Shown piece by piece: positions 6,566-14,224 of a stretch of 23,132 bases of DNA (position 1 is its first letter; each line of letters starts with the position of its first letter). The notes beneath the pieces are model-generated. The model was not told the origin of the DNA. It made no database searches and saw nothing but the letters and a program-made list of their open reading frames with translations. The stretch comes from an uncultured Terriglobus sp. (GTDB lineage Bacteria > Acidobacteriota > Terriglobia > Terriglobales > Acidobacteriaceae). The stretch is taken from contig CALMRM010000171.1 in the NCBI GenBank assembly GCA_937871605.1, forward strand, positions 4,427 through 27,558. Reading direction: 5' to 3'. A program made the position numbers and the translations under genes.

Positions 6566-7295
6566 TCACCTGCACGCCTGAGCGGATCGTTTAAAGGTCA
6601 TCTGCGACGGTGACTTCCGTAGGAAGTTAGGCATTGGGGTGAGCTTCTCAGGCATCCCGAGAGGCAGATAGATTGTTCCCGACTTGTGCAGAGAAACCTG
6701 CCGCGACAACGCAGCTGCCATCTGCCCTGAGGTCTAGGCCTGGACCCAGGGTGCCAACAGAGCCTCGCACGTCAACCCCTGGATGGCGGAAGTACATATG
6801 CCACCCGCGGCCAGTTTTAACGATGTATGCCGGGCAGACCGATTCGAAGACAGCCTCAAGGTCCGCGAGAGTCTGCTCTCCGCTTGCGTCGGGCTTGTTG
6901 TCGATATTCAGCACAACAACGTTAGAAGAACTGCCCATTGTGATGCCGACATTCGAGTCCTGCCAGTTTGCACGACTCCACCAGCCCGTAATGACACAAG
7001 CATCTATAGTTGCGGCGTTTTGCCACCCCTTTATGCGGGAATGCTTACCCGAACTGGAGCAGTCCCCGCCTCGACTGCAAGAGCACTCTCCACCATGCGT
7101 ACTGTGCATCGGAAAGACACGCCAGCCATGCTTTGCATGTTCGAGAGCGAGTTGTAGTTTCGATTTCGCAGCAAGGTCTGAAGATAACAGCTGGTCGCTG
7201 TAAGCCCGCTGCAATGAAAGATCTTGGATCTTTCCCGACCCGGTGAAGGGTCGCTGTGCGCTATTGTGGCTCTCTTCCGAGAGCTTGCTTCTCAT
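6566..7295 (-). pseudogene. bifunctional primase/polymerase (prim-pol) domain protein, frameshifted
   Basis: Mobile-element replication-type protein with an archaeo-eukaryotic primase (prim-pol) domain. Visible features are LALEHAKHGWRVFPMHS (about 48-64), a Cys-rich loop CSCSRGGDC...GKHSR (71-86), GWWSRANW...NVGITMGSSS, VVVLNIDNK (126-134), IVKTGRGWHMYFRHPG, and GPGLDLRADGSCVVAAG. The frame as read stops at 6648. Removing one base of the TTT run at 6696-6694 restores the expected GSLHKSGTIY continuation and a 242-residue product ending near 6566. The usual first metal-binding aspartate of the DxD motif is replaced by N130 (NID), so catalysis may already have been lost. No helicase domain follows. 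Start at 7295 uncertain. Confidence 0.72.
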
Positions 7296-7665
7296 GTTGT
7301 TTGGTGTTTGCGAAGAGGATGTATCCTGCCACTCACACTACCTAATTTAGGGTGGAGTCAAGTCCACGCCCAACGCTCGGTAAGCGGGCCGCGATGGCAA
7401 CGCTATCTATCTTGTGTTTCTCTCTATCGTTTAACCGACGTTGTACGCCTGTTGGCAGACTGCGGTGCAAGGCGGCCTGTCAGGGCGGGCGCACAGATAC
7501 TTCTCTGAACATCTCCGCACAGTATGCAGGCCGATCTCCGCCAGCATCTGCTGTATCAAAACTCTAGCCTCCACGACGCTGGACGAACGCGAACTATACC
7601 GGCAGTATGGAAGCACTCTAAAAACGATGGGTCTGTACTGTGGCCCGCTCTGTTGGAAAGGGCAT
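7296..7665. other. divergent spacer between prim-pol and DUF4011 genes
   Basis: 370 bases with no supported gene. It must hold the promoters of the two diverging genes. The only structures noticed are a short palindrome CCTAATTTAGG at 7341-7351 and a 5-bp repeat GTGGA/TCCAC just after it. The open frame running through the right half belongs to the DUF4011 reading frame but precedes its likely start. Confidence 0.4.
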
Positions 7666-8866
7666 ATGTCTGCGACCCCGTTAGTGCATGCATCGGTGAA
7701 TACCCTCATCTCAGGCTTGAACAGCAGCGAGCCGATGGAGCAGACGTTAAGCACGGCACGGGTTGGCTTGCTTGATCTATCTGCTCGTAACCGGTTGCTT
7801 AACACGTCACGTTCCTCCAAGAACAAGCGGTTGATCGAGGTTGTAGACGAACGCTCGACAGAAATCCTGCGACTGCTGGTGCACGAGGAGCGAGCTTTTA
7901 CCTTCATAGCAGGACGCGCAGCAAGCCCCACAAACGCAGACGCTGATGAAGACACCGATGAGATTGCAGAGTTGGCGCAGCCCGACGAGTCAGAGATGAA
8001 CGATCGTGGCGTCCTCCTGCGGCATGCGGACACGCGCCTGCAAACACGTCTGACCTCCAAGGGGTTACAGCGCCGTTTGCTCTACATCTATACCGACGCT
8101 GTAACACTTGAGCAGGAGCAAGGTGCGAACATTCTCTTCCTTACTCTCGGCATGCTGAAGTGGGTTGACCCAAGGAATGCGGAGAACGTCCGCTTTGCGC
8201 CCCTTGTGCTTGTGCCTGTCGCACTGGAGCGCAGTACGGCGGCTGACAGGTTTAAGCTGCGCTGGCGTGGCGAAAAATATCGCCGCCAACCTCTCCTTGC
8301 AGGCTTTCCTCGACAAAGAGCACAAGCTGAAAATGCCCGACTTTGAGAACGAAGATTACGATCATGCGGTGTATTGCAGCCGGTGGGCTGACACCATTGC
8401 GCTGAAGCCAGGTTGGCATGTGCTGCCGGACGACATCGTTCTTGGCTTCTTCTCCTTCACCAAGTTCCTGATGTACCGAGACCTAGACCCGGAGTGCTGG
8501 CCTGCCGAAAGCACGCTTACGTCACAGCCCATTATCCGCTCGCTCTTGCAGGAAGGCTTCCCGGAGCAGCCGTCAACTATTCCGGATGGCAGCTTCGTCG
8601 ATCCATACATCACCCCTGCAAACATGCTGCATGTTGCCGACTGCGACAGCTCTCAAATGGCTGCCGTCCAAGACGCACGTCAAGGTCGCAACCTTGTCAT
8701 CCAAAGACCGCCTGGTACTGGTAAATCACAAACCATCGCGAACATCATCGCCGCGGCGGTGGCTGACGGCAAAACTGTGCTGTTCGTAGCGGAGAAGATG
8801 GTGGCGCTCAGTGTCAGAGGCGGCATGGCCGAAAGCACCGCCTTTGTTCGATGGATCTTAGCATGA
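7666..8866 (+). pseudogene. DUF4011/superfamily 1 helicase gene, frameshifted and truncated
   Basis: N-terminal part of a very large DUF4011-type helicase. Full-length relatives are typically well over 1000 residues, often with C-terminal Vsr-like nuclease and DUF3320 domains, and occur in defence islands. The start at 7666 has GGAAAGG upstream. The hallmark RVGLLDLSARNRLLNTSR lies near residue 30, then FAPLVLVPVALER. Here the frame breaks: the A5 run at 8273-8277 has one base too many. The next frame continues ANLSLQAFLDKEHKLKMPDF and reaches Walker A QRPPGTGKSQTIANIIA and VLFVAEKM. Homology ends around 8815 and the frame stops at 8866, so all later helicase motifs are gone. A dead defence-type gene, not a functional one. 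Confidence 0.8.
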
Positions 8867-8984
8867 CAGCCGGGACAGAGCCATAGCATGAGGCTCATTA
8901 TGGACTTGCCCGGCACGCGTTCATAGACCTCTCATCGCGACCCGAGACATTGCAAAGCATGCATCACCTGCTGCCAACTGGCCT

Positions 8985-9306
8985 TCAATGCCCTTCTCCG
9001 GCGACATATCTATATAAGGTCTGGCGGCTGATGCTGAGTTCTTCCGCCAGCTTCGTCTTCGATTCCCCCAACTCGACCCGCCGGCATAGTTCTTTCGCCT
9101 GTAGCGGATTGAGCAAATGCTTGCGGCCGACGTAAGCCCCTTCCCGCTGCTTCGCAAGAACGATTCACTCCCGCTGCCGCTCACGAATCAAATTCCGCTC
9201 GAACCGGGCAAGCTCGCCCATGACGCTCAACACCAGATGAGACATGGGCGAATCCTCGAATGAAGTTGTTTGTCTTCAACGAAGCATAAATCTCAATTCT
9301 GGCACC
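8985..9306 (-). pseudogene. remnant of a serine recombinase (resolvase/invertase), C-terminal part
   Basis: Reading the minus strand gives GARIEIYASLKTN, a frame change near 9260, then FEDSPMSHLVLSVMGELARF and ERNLIRERQRE. A TGA at 9167-9165 interrupts the frame where relatives usually have Gly, then IVLAKQREGAYVGRKHLLNP and a C-terminal helix-turn-helix (SKTKLAEELSISRQTLYRY) lead to a stop at 8985. The long linker helix and HTH of a resolvase are therefore present, but the catalytic N-terminal domain (Y-x-R-V-S region) is missing. It lies between the truncated DUF4011 gene and the NmrA-like gene, near the point where DUF4011 homology ends, so it may mark a past insertion or deletion. Confidence 0.72.
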
Positions 9307-9341
9307 ATGCCAATATGAGGCAGCCAAGGCCCGATAGGGAC

Positions 9342-10225
9342 TCAGCCGAGTACAGCGGGTTTCAGAGCTTCTTCGCACCACTGTCGAAAGCTGGTCGGAG
9401 TCGTATTTTCGGACGTGCGTGTTTCGGCGTTATCTAAGCCTTCGTCTTTGGCAATTAGCATGTCGACGATTCCTTGCGCAAAGATTTCGTTGGCTCCATA
9501 TTGGATCAGCTGAGCCTTGTAGGCCTCGGCAGGCACCTGCTGGAAGCGAACGGGTTTTCCAAGCACCTCCGACATGATGGCCGCCATTTGGTTAAAGGAG
9601 ATGTCTTCTGGCCCAAGAACAGCACTGCCGCCTTGATCCGTCCAGCTCCGATCCAGGAGGAATCTAGCGCCCATTGCACCGATATCTCTTGTTGCGACGT
9701 GAGGTGTTTTGAGGTCTGGATGACTGGAAGAAAAGAACATTCCTGGTTCTTAATGCTTCCCACGTTGCCGAGCATGTTCTCCATAAGGGCAGGACACCAT
9801 AAAGCGCGGTAAGCGACCCCACTCTTCTCAATCTCCGCGTCCTTCGCCAGAGAAGCTGTGATCGGGCCAGCCTTCCTGGAGAGTTCCGTGCCACGACCTA
9901 GCACCGACACATCCACAACCCGCTTCACGCCCTGGCTCTTAATCGCCTTGAGTGCAGGGAGGGTGAAGCGCAGGTAGTACGCTGCGTCGTTATTATCAGT
10001 AAACGAGGGAGGCACAACCAGAAAGACGCTTTCCGCGCCCCTCATGGCTTGTTCCATAACAACTTCATCGTCGAGAGAACCGGGCACTACCTCCACCTGA
10101 TCCCGAACCTCGGGTGAAAGTTTAGCCGGATCCCGTACGACGACTCGTACCGGCTCCTTTGCGGCTAAAAGATGAGGAATTAACTGCGATCCAATCTTTC
10201 CAGTGGGCGTCGTTACTACGATCAT
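9342..10225 (-). pseudogene. NmrA-like NAD(P)-binding protein, one-base frameshift
   Basis: Atypical short-chain dehydrogenase/NmrA-type Rossmann protein, probably an NAD(P)H:quinone or similar oxidoreductase. The start at 10225 follows AGGAG. The nucleotide-binding loop is TTPTGKIGSQLIPHLL at the N-terminus, with VRVVVRDPAKL after strand 2 and LVVPPS and VKRVVDVSVLG further on. After GSIKNQ the frame is lost; one extra G at the CC pair at 9742-9743 (plus strand) would give NQGMFFSSSHPDLKTPHV and run to the stop at 9342. The reconstructed length of 294 residues is typical of the family. It is the last gene of a minus-strand set with the alpha/beta hydrolase and SnoaL-like genes. Confidence 0.8.
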
Positions 10226-10266
10226 GAGCACTCCTGAGACTTTGTGTTTGCCTTGAAAGATGTCTA

Positions 10267-10289
10267 GAAGCGAGTGAGCCACTCGCTTC
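10267..10289. terminator. tight hairpin between hydrolase and NmrA-like gene
   Basis: GAAGCGAGTG (10267-10276) and CACTCGCTTC (10280-10289) form a perfect 10-bp stem with a 3-base loop. It lies between the hydrolase stop at 10337 and the NmrA-like start at 10225. The following minus-strand bases TAGACATCTTTC are only weakly T-rich, so it is more likely an attenuator or mRNA-processing hairpin than a strong terminator. Confidence 0.45.
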
Positions 10290-10336
10290 AGATATTGCTT
10301 ACACTTCGTTGAGGAAGCTCAACGCCTGTTCTTGGG

Positions 10337-11369
10337 TCAGCGGTCCAGAAAGGTGAAGGCGTCCTGAACACTTTGCCACAAACCTGTACCTGTCTCCCAT
10401 GGCATCGCGTGGTACCCAACTGAGCGGAATCCCCGGATGACGTCAACTCCTTTAATCTTCCTAAGGCTTTGCTCCATCTTGTCAATCTGGTTTCCTGGAA
10501 CGAGCTGGTCCAGTTCACTCGCCGCTACCAATAGAAGCGAGGGGATACACCGCACCTGCGCGCGTGTTGCAAGCATCTCTGAATCGAATCGCGTTGGACT
10601 GAGAAGCGCCCAAGCTTCTTCGTTGTCTCCGAATACATTGCCGATCATTGTGCGATATGCTGCGCCGAGATGTTGATGTTCGGCGTCCTGTTCATCGACA
10701 AGGGCGGGCAGGTCGTAGAGACCGTTAAGGCTTACGATTGCGGCAGGGCATGGTGGTGTGTAGGCGTCAGACAGTCCATAGAAGGAGGGTGGCTGCAAAA
10801 TAGCCTGAAGTGCGATGCAGGACCCACAGCTATGACAACTGAGGATATAGGAGTGGCTTTCAAGGCCTATCGATTGCAGAAACACCAAACTCCGCATGGT
10901 ATCCGCCACTTGCTGCGGATGTTCACCTTCGCGGGCGGGATCGGCGTGGCAGTCAAGTTCCGGATCGTAAGGATCGTCCGGATGATTCGGAAATTTCGCC
11001 AAGGTGTAATTGATGGAGCAAATTGCCACGAGCGGCGATTGTGTGGGCTCTCGAAAAGCTAGGGCTACCTGTGGTTCGATGGAACTAGCGGAAAGGTGCG
11101 GGTCTCGCCATGCCCCCCCCATGTATGTGAACCTGATATCCGGGTCCACGCTGTTCGGCGGCTGGTGGTGGCAAACTACTTGCGGACATCCCAATCAGCT
11201 TCAGGTTATTCTGCGTCACCGGAAGGTACAGGTTGAGGGTCTGAAGGCGATTGCCTCCGTCAACATAAGCAATCCCGCGGGTGGCAATTACGGAGACGGG
11301 CTCCAGCAGTAGCGGGTTCGTCACCTGCATCCGTTGCCAGCGAACAGGTTTTTGCCGTGAATCATCCAT
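10337..11369 (-). pseudogene. alpha/beta hydrolase (BD-FAE/carboxylesterase type), frameshift in a G8 tract
   Basis: Serine esterase-like enzyme. The start at 11369 has AGGAG eight bases upstream. The oxyanion-hole motif HIHGG|AWRDP is split by a run of eight G (11113-11120 on the plus strand reads C8). Seven would keep the frame and give 343 residues, a normal length. The nucleophile-elbow region reads ILSCHSCGSCIAL, so the usual G-x-S-x-G has Cys in place of the first Gly. Candidate acid and base are ASELDQLVPG and VGYHAMPWE near the C-terminus. It is preceded by the SnoaL-like gene and followed by the NmrA-like gene. Because the lesion is in an eight-base homopolymer, slippage could switch the gene on and off rather than mark permanent loss. 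Confidence 0.78.
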
Positions 11370-11405
11370 GCTTATTCTCCTGAGGGCGCGCATCGAGGGG
11401 ATTGT

Positions 11406-11436
11406 GGCAGCGCCTCATGGTTGAGTGAGGGCTGCC
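11406..11436. other. hairpin between SnoaL-like and hydrolase genes
   Basis: GGCAGC-g-CCTCA (11406-11417) pairs with TGAGG-GCTGCC (11426-11436): an 11-bp stem with one bulged G and an 8-base loop. It lies between the SnoaL-like stop (11451) and the hydrolase start (11369). No T-tract follows, so it is probably an intercistronic structure. Confidence 0.4.
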
Positions 11437-11450
11437 ATCCCACGGCCTTT

Positions 11451-11924
11451 CTAGATGCTCGGCAATGAAGCAGGCAGAACGTGAGCATTTCCGGTGAAAG
11501 GAGAGAAATCCAGGTAGGCGACATGAAAATAGCGCTCAGCGAACAGCCACTTCCCATCTACCTTTTCCATACGGTCTGACACTACGCAGTAGTTGTGGTA
11601 GAACTTCTCTCCGCCTTTCGCGACCTCTTCAATCAGCCACTGTGCGGTTGCCTCGTTTCCGTGTACGGTCATGACGCCGGAGTTTACGAACTGCACGAAA
11701 AATTCTTTGTTGGAACGCAACCCGGAAAGAAAGCTGACGATCTCGTCTATTCCCCGGGCGACCTTATGCATCGGTTCGCCGATGGTGAAAATACCATCTT
11801 TCTTCCAAATATCCGTGAGTTCGTGCATGTTGTTCCTCGTAGCTGCATCGGCAAAGGCTGCAGCCAGGTTGCGAATCGCGGCTTCATCTTCCAATGTTTG
11901 TACTCGTTCTTCCAGGGTCGGCAT
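11451..11924 (-). CDS. SnoaL-like (NTF2-fold) protein
   Basis: A 157-residue intact protein of the SnoaL_4/NTF2-like superfamily: an N-terminal helix pair (LEERVQTLEDEAAIRNLAAA, ADAATRNNMHELTDIW), then the cone-shaped sheet region with FTIGEPM, ARGIDEIVSFLSGL, FFVQFVNSGVMTVHGNEATA and GKWLFAERYFHVAYLDFSPF. Relatives include small dehydratases, isomerases and ring-hydroxylating accessory proteins; the substrate cannot be predicted. The start at 11924 has GGAGA upstream. It is the first gene of the SnoaL-hydrolase-NmrA set and is divergent from the TetR gene at 12038, which probably controls it. It is one of the few undamaged genes of the region. Confidence 0.82.
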   Translation of the reverse strand: MPTLEERVQTLEDEAAIRNLAAAFADAATRNNMHELTDIWKKDGIFTIGEPMHKVARGIDEIVSFLSGLRSNKEFFVQFVNSGVMTVHGNEATAQWLIEEVAKGGEKFYHNYCVVSDRMEKVDGKWLFAERYFHVAYLDFSPFTGNAHVLPASLPSI

Positions 11925-11966
11925 AGGTATTCTCCAGTCGTCTTCGTTAGGGAATGTGACAGCTCC

Positions 11967-12047
11967 GGAAGCACTCTTCCAAACCGCACCCTCTGCGGAG
12001 ATTGCTCGAAGCCCTCTTCCCCACTACCATCGTTTAGATGAGCAATC
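11967..12047. promoter_or_regulatory. divergent control region with inverted repeats before tetR
   Basis: The SnoaL-tetR intergenic region contains two inverted repeats. GGAAG-CACT-CTTCC is at 11967-11980, a possible TetR half-site pair. A longer-range perfect repeat pairs GATTGCTC (12000-12007) with GAGCAATC (12040-12047); its right arm includes the G of the tetR ATG, so folding would bury the start codon. Both are candidates only. Confidence 0.3.
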
Positions 12048-12769
12048 CCTCAGTTTCAAAGCTCGCATTTACGAACCCCACCTACGAACTCAGGAAAAGC
12101 CCGGTACAGGCTCGTTCCACGGCGACCGTAGCGGCAATCACCGAGGCGACTATTCAGGTTTTGTTGGTGGCCGGCCTGGATCGCCTGACGACCAACCGTG
12201 TGGCCGAACGGGCAGGGGTTTCGATCGGAACCTTATACCAGTACTATCCCAACAAGCAGGCACTGTTGTCGGCTCTGCTGGAGGACTGTCTGTGCAAGTC
12301 TTCCGAGGCTATGGAGCAGGCCTGCAGCAAAGCCCGGGGCAAGCCCCTCTCGGACATGATCCGCGACGTAGTTCTGTGCTTTGTGGATGCCAAGATGGCA
12401 CGAACTGATATTTCGGTGGCGCTGTACCAGATCTCAACCAACATCGGAGGGCCGGAGATCGTGAAGCGCATGGTCCTGCGATGCGAGAAGGCGCTCGGCA
12501 CCATGATCGAATCGGCTTCGGGCACGGCGCAGCCGTACGACCCGTTCGCCATTAAATTGATGTTTTCCGCTATGTCCGGAGCGACAAGAACCGTGCTGGA
12601 AGCTGGTGCATCTCCTGCGCTGGTCAGCAAGCTAAAAGACAATTTAGTGCTTTTATGCCAGGTATATATGGAAGCGGCCACTAGTTACAACTCGCCACTT
12701 CCCTTCTCGCGGACCACAAACCGCCACACAATAACCGGAGCTGAAGCACAGATGAAGGCGACGTCATGA
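12038..12769 (+). CDS. TetR/AcrR-family transcriptional regulator
   Basis: A 243-residue regulator. The N-terminal DNA-binding domain is at about 22-75: ATVAAITEATIQVLLVAGLD, then the HTH TTNRVAERAGVSIGTLYQYY and PNKQALLSALLED. The rest is a helical ligand-binding domain, with a polar tail of about 25 residues. No Shine-Dalgarno precedes the ATG at 12038, and the start lies in an inverted repeat. It is divergent from the SnoaL-hydrolase-NmrA set and most simply represses it. Its stop lies 9 bases from the convergent SDR remnant. The frame is intact even though most presumptive targets are broken. The ligand is unknown. Confidence 0.85.
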   Translation: MSNPSVSKLAFTNPTYELRKSPVQARSTATVAAITEATIQVLLVAGLDRLTTNRVAERAGVSIGTLYQYYPNKQALLSALLEDCLCKSSEAMEQACSKARGKPLSDMIRDVVLCFVDAKMARTDISVALYQISTNIGGPEIVKRMVLRCEKALGTMIESASGTAQPYDPFAIKLMFSAMSGATRTVLEAGASPALVSKLKDNLVLLCQVYMEAATSYNSPLPFSRTTNRHTITGAEAQMKATS

Positions 12770-12778
12770 GCTTAGACG

Positions 12779-13270
12779 TTAGTAAAGGCTGTCATCCTGA
12801 AGATGTGGTACAGCATCAACCATCCTCAAAGGATCGACATCGATGAAATTCCTTTCACTCAACAACTCAGCCCCAAGCAGCAAAGGCATCAAGCAGGCTG
12901 TGAGTAGGAAGTGGCCGAGGAAGTTCGTACCGAACTGGAGCTCAAATCCATCGCGGGTGACCTGGCTTCGGAGGTGCCGCGAGACCTGCATTGTTAATCA
13001 GCAAGGATATTGGCTGAGCACGCTGGATGAGGCGCGCTGCAAAGTCTTTCACAGAGGCCAAATCCGCTAAATCGAGATGTTCGTATCGCACCGAACGCCC
13101 GAGCTTCGTCGTAGCAGTTTGGCCCTTCTCTACGTTCCGCGCCGCCACGACAACCTCAGCACCCTTGTTCGCAAGTACAGTTGCCGCTTCGAAACCGAGT
13201 CCTCCACTCGCCCCGGTAATGACTGCCAACCTCTCATTTGCGGAGGAATGTCTTTCGTTGTCCAGTTCAT
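12779..13270 (-). pseudogene. short-chain dehydrogenase/reductase remnant, several frameshifts
   Basis: NAD(P)-dependent SDR. The start at 13270 (MNWTTKDIPPQ, GAGGG upstream) loses frame at an A-run (13238-13240 on the plus strand). Adding one base gives NERLAVITGASGGLGFEAAT, the TGxxxGxG cofactor loop, followed by VVVAARN, LDLADLASVKDF and LLINNAG. A second frame change at the GG pair 12964-12965 leads to RDGFELQFGTNFLGHFLLT. The catalytic Ser and YxxxK segment is absent; the frame ends at 12779 in unrelated sequence. So this is a 5' fragment about half the normal length. It lies directly downstream of a TetR gene and a CGAACGTTCG palindrome, which would be its control. Confidence 0.8.
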
Positions 13271-13311
13271 AGCAACCCTCACACCTGAACGAATCGTCGC
13301 TCAGCTTAGAG

Positions 13312-13340
13312 TGTATAGAATAAACCGAACGTTCGATCTA
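13312..13340 (-). promoter_or_regulatory. probable TetR operator and promoter of the SDR remnant
   Basis: The 20-base imperfect palindrome TAAACCGAACGTTCGATCTA (13321-13340) has a perfect CGAACGTTCG core and 8 of 10 symmetric positions per half. It overlaps the spacer and -35 of a putative minus-strand promoter whose -10 is TATACA (13317-13312). It lies between the stop of the TetR gene at 13343 and the SDR start at 13270, the classic place for a local repressor site. Confidence 0.5.
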
Positions 13341-13342
13341 CT

Positions 13343-13915
13343 TTATGCACGAACAGACTCCCAGACTCGCCTCCCAATCTCTTCCAGCAAACCTTTCTCC
13401 AGTTCCGCCGGTTCGCTTGCCAGCTGCGCCAGAAGTCCCACGGTCATCTGTTCCAACACCCTTGGAGGCCAGTCCTGCAGCACGCCTCCCTGGGACCCGC
13501 CTGAGAAGCGCTGCTGAAATGCTGCAATCTTGTCATCAAGCGGCGTCCTACCTGTTTCGCATGGAAAACCGGCACTCTTGTACTGCTCTAGAAAATGCAT
13601 CTCCCGTCCATGCTCTCGGTAGAACCAGTAGAAATTGCTCCAGCTTTGAAGAAATGAATCGCGCGGACTCATCTCAGGTGAGAAACCATCCAGCAGGCGC
13701 GCCAGCTCCAAGGTACGGGTTCGCTCATACAACGCCCGGATGATCTCTTCTTTGCTTTTGAAGTAGTGGTAGATCACACCGGTACTCGCGCCGGAACGCT
13801 CAGCAATGAGCGACATCGGTGCATCATGGAAGCCCCGCTCCGCCACTACATCAAGCATTGTGTTGAGGATTGCATCCCGCTTGCTGGGCTTCACCTTGGT
13901 CTTCGCGTGTGTCAT
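13343..13915 (-). CDS. TetR/AcrR-family transcriptional regulator
   Basis: A 190-residue intact regulator. The N-terminal HTH domain is at about 12-60: KRDAILNTMLDVVAERGFHD, PMSLIAERSGASTGVIYHYF, KSKEEIIRALYERT. A compact ligand-binding domain follows, with aromatic patches (SNFYWFYREHGREMHFLEQY). It is unrelated in detail to the TetR at 12038. It is followed by the SDR remnant on the same strand, with a palindromic operator candidate in the 72-base gap, so the original arrangement was regulator plus regulated reductase. The ligand is unknown; the SDR context hints at an electrophile or aromatic compound, but this is guesswork. Confidence 0.85.
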   Translation of the reverse strand: MTHAKTKVKPSKRDAILNTMLDVVAERGFHDAPMSLIAERSGASTGVIYHYFKSKEEIIRALYERTRTLELARLLDGFSPEMSPRDSFLQSWSNFYWFYREHGREMHFLEQYKSAGFPCETGRTPLDDKIAAFQQRFSGGSQGGVLQDWPPRVLEQMTVGLLAQLASEPAELEKGLLEEIGRRVWESVRA

Positions 13916-14224
13916 CTCTTAACTATGCTTCTTTTGCTTGGACTAAACCAGAATCGCTAGCTGAGACTCAGAGCTCTAGCCAAATCCGTGGTACTCGACA
14001 CTCAGCTTCAGCGACTCTGGGATGAGAGTGCGCCCGGCCTTCGGGTATGGCGTAGTCAAGACCTTTCTTGGCTGTGATCGGTTCGCGGTTCCTGCCGTGC
14101 TTGCGGGATTTCGATGAGGCTCTGTCGAGTAAGGATGAATGGGCAGATTGCGGGATCTACGAACTTCCGAGATTCACGTCTGTCACTCACTGTCCAGAAG
14201 AAGAGCTGATGTTACTCAAGGCTG
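13916..14224. other. gene-free stretch with palindromes
   Basis: 309 bases without a supported gene. At 13956-13980 there is a nested structure: GCTAG...CTAGC around the exact palindrome CTGAGACTCAG (13961-13971). It lies upstream of the TetR gene on the minus strand and could be its own operator. A plus-strand open frame at 14068-14289 has no recognisable features. Confidence 0.35.
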
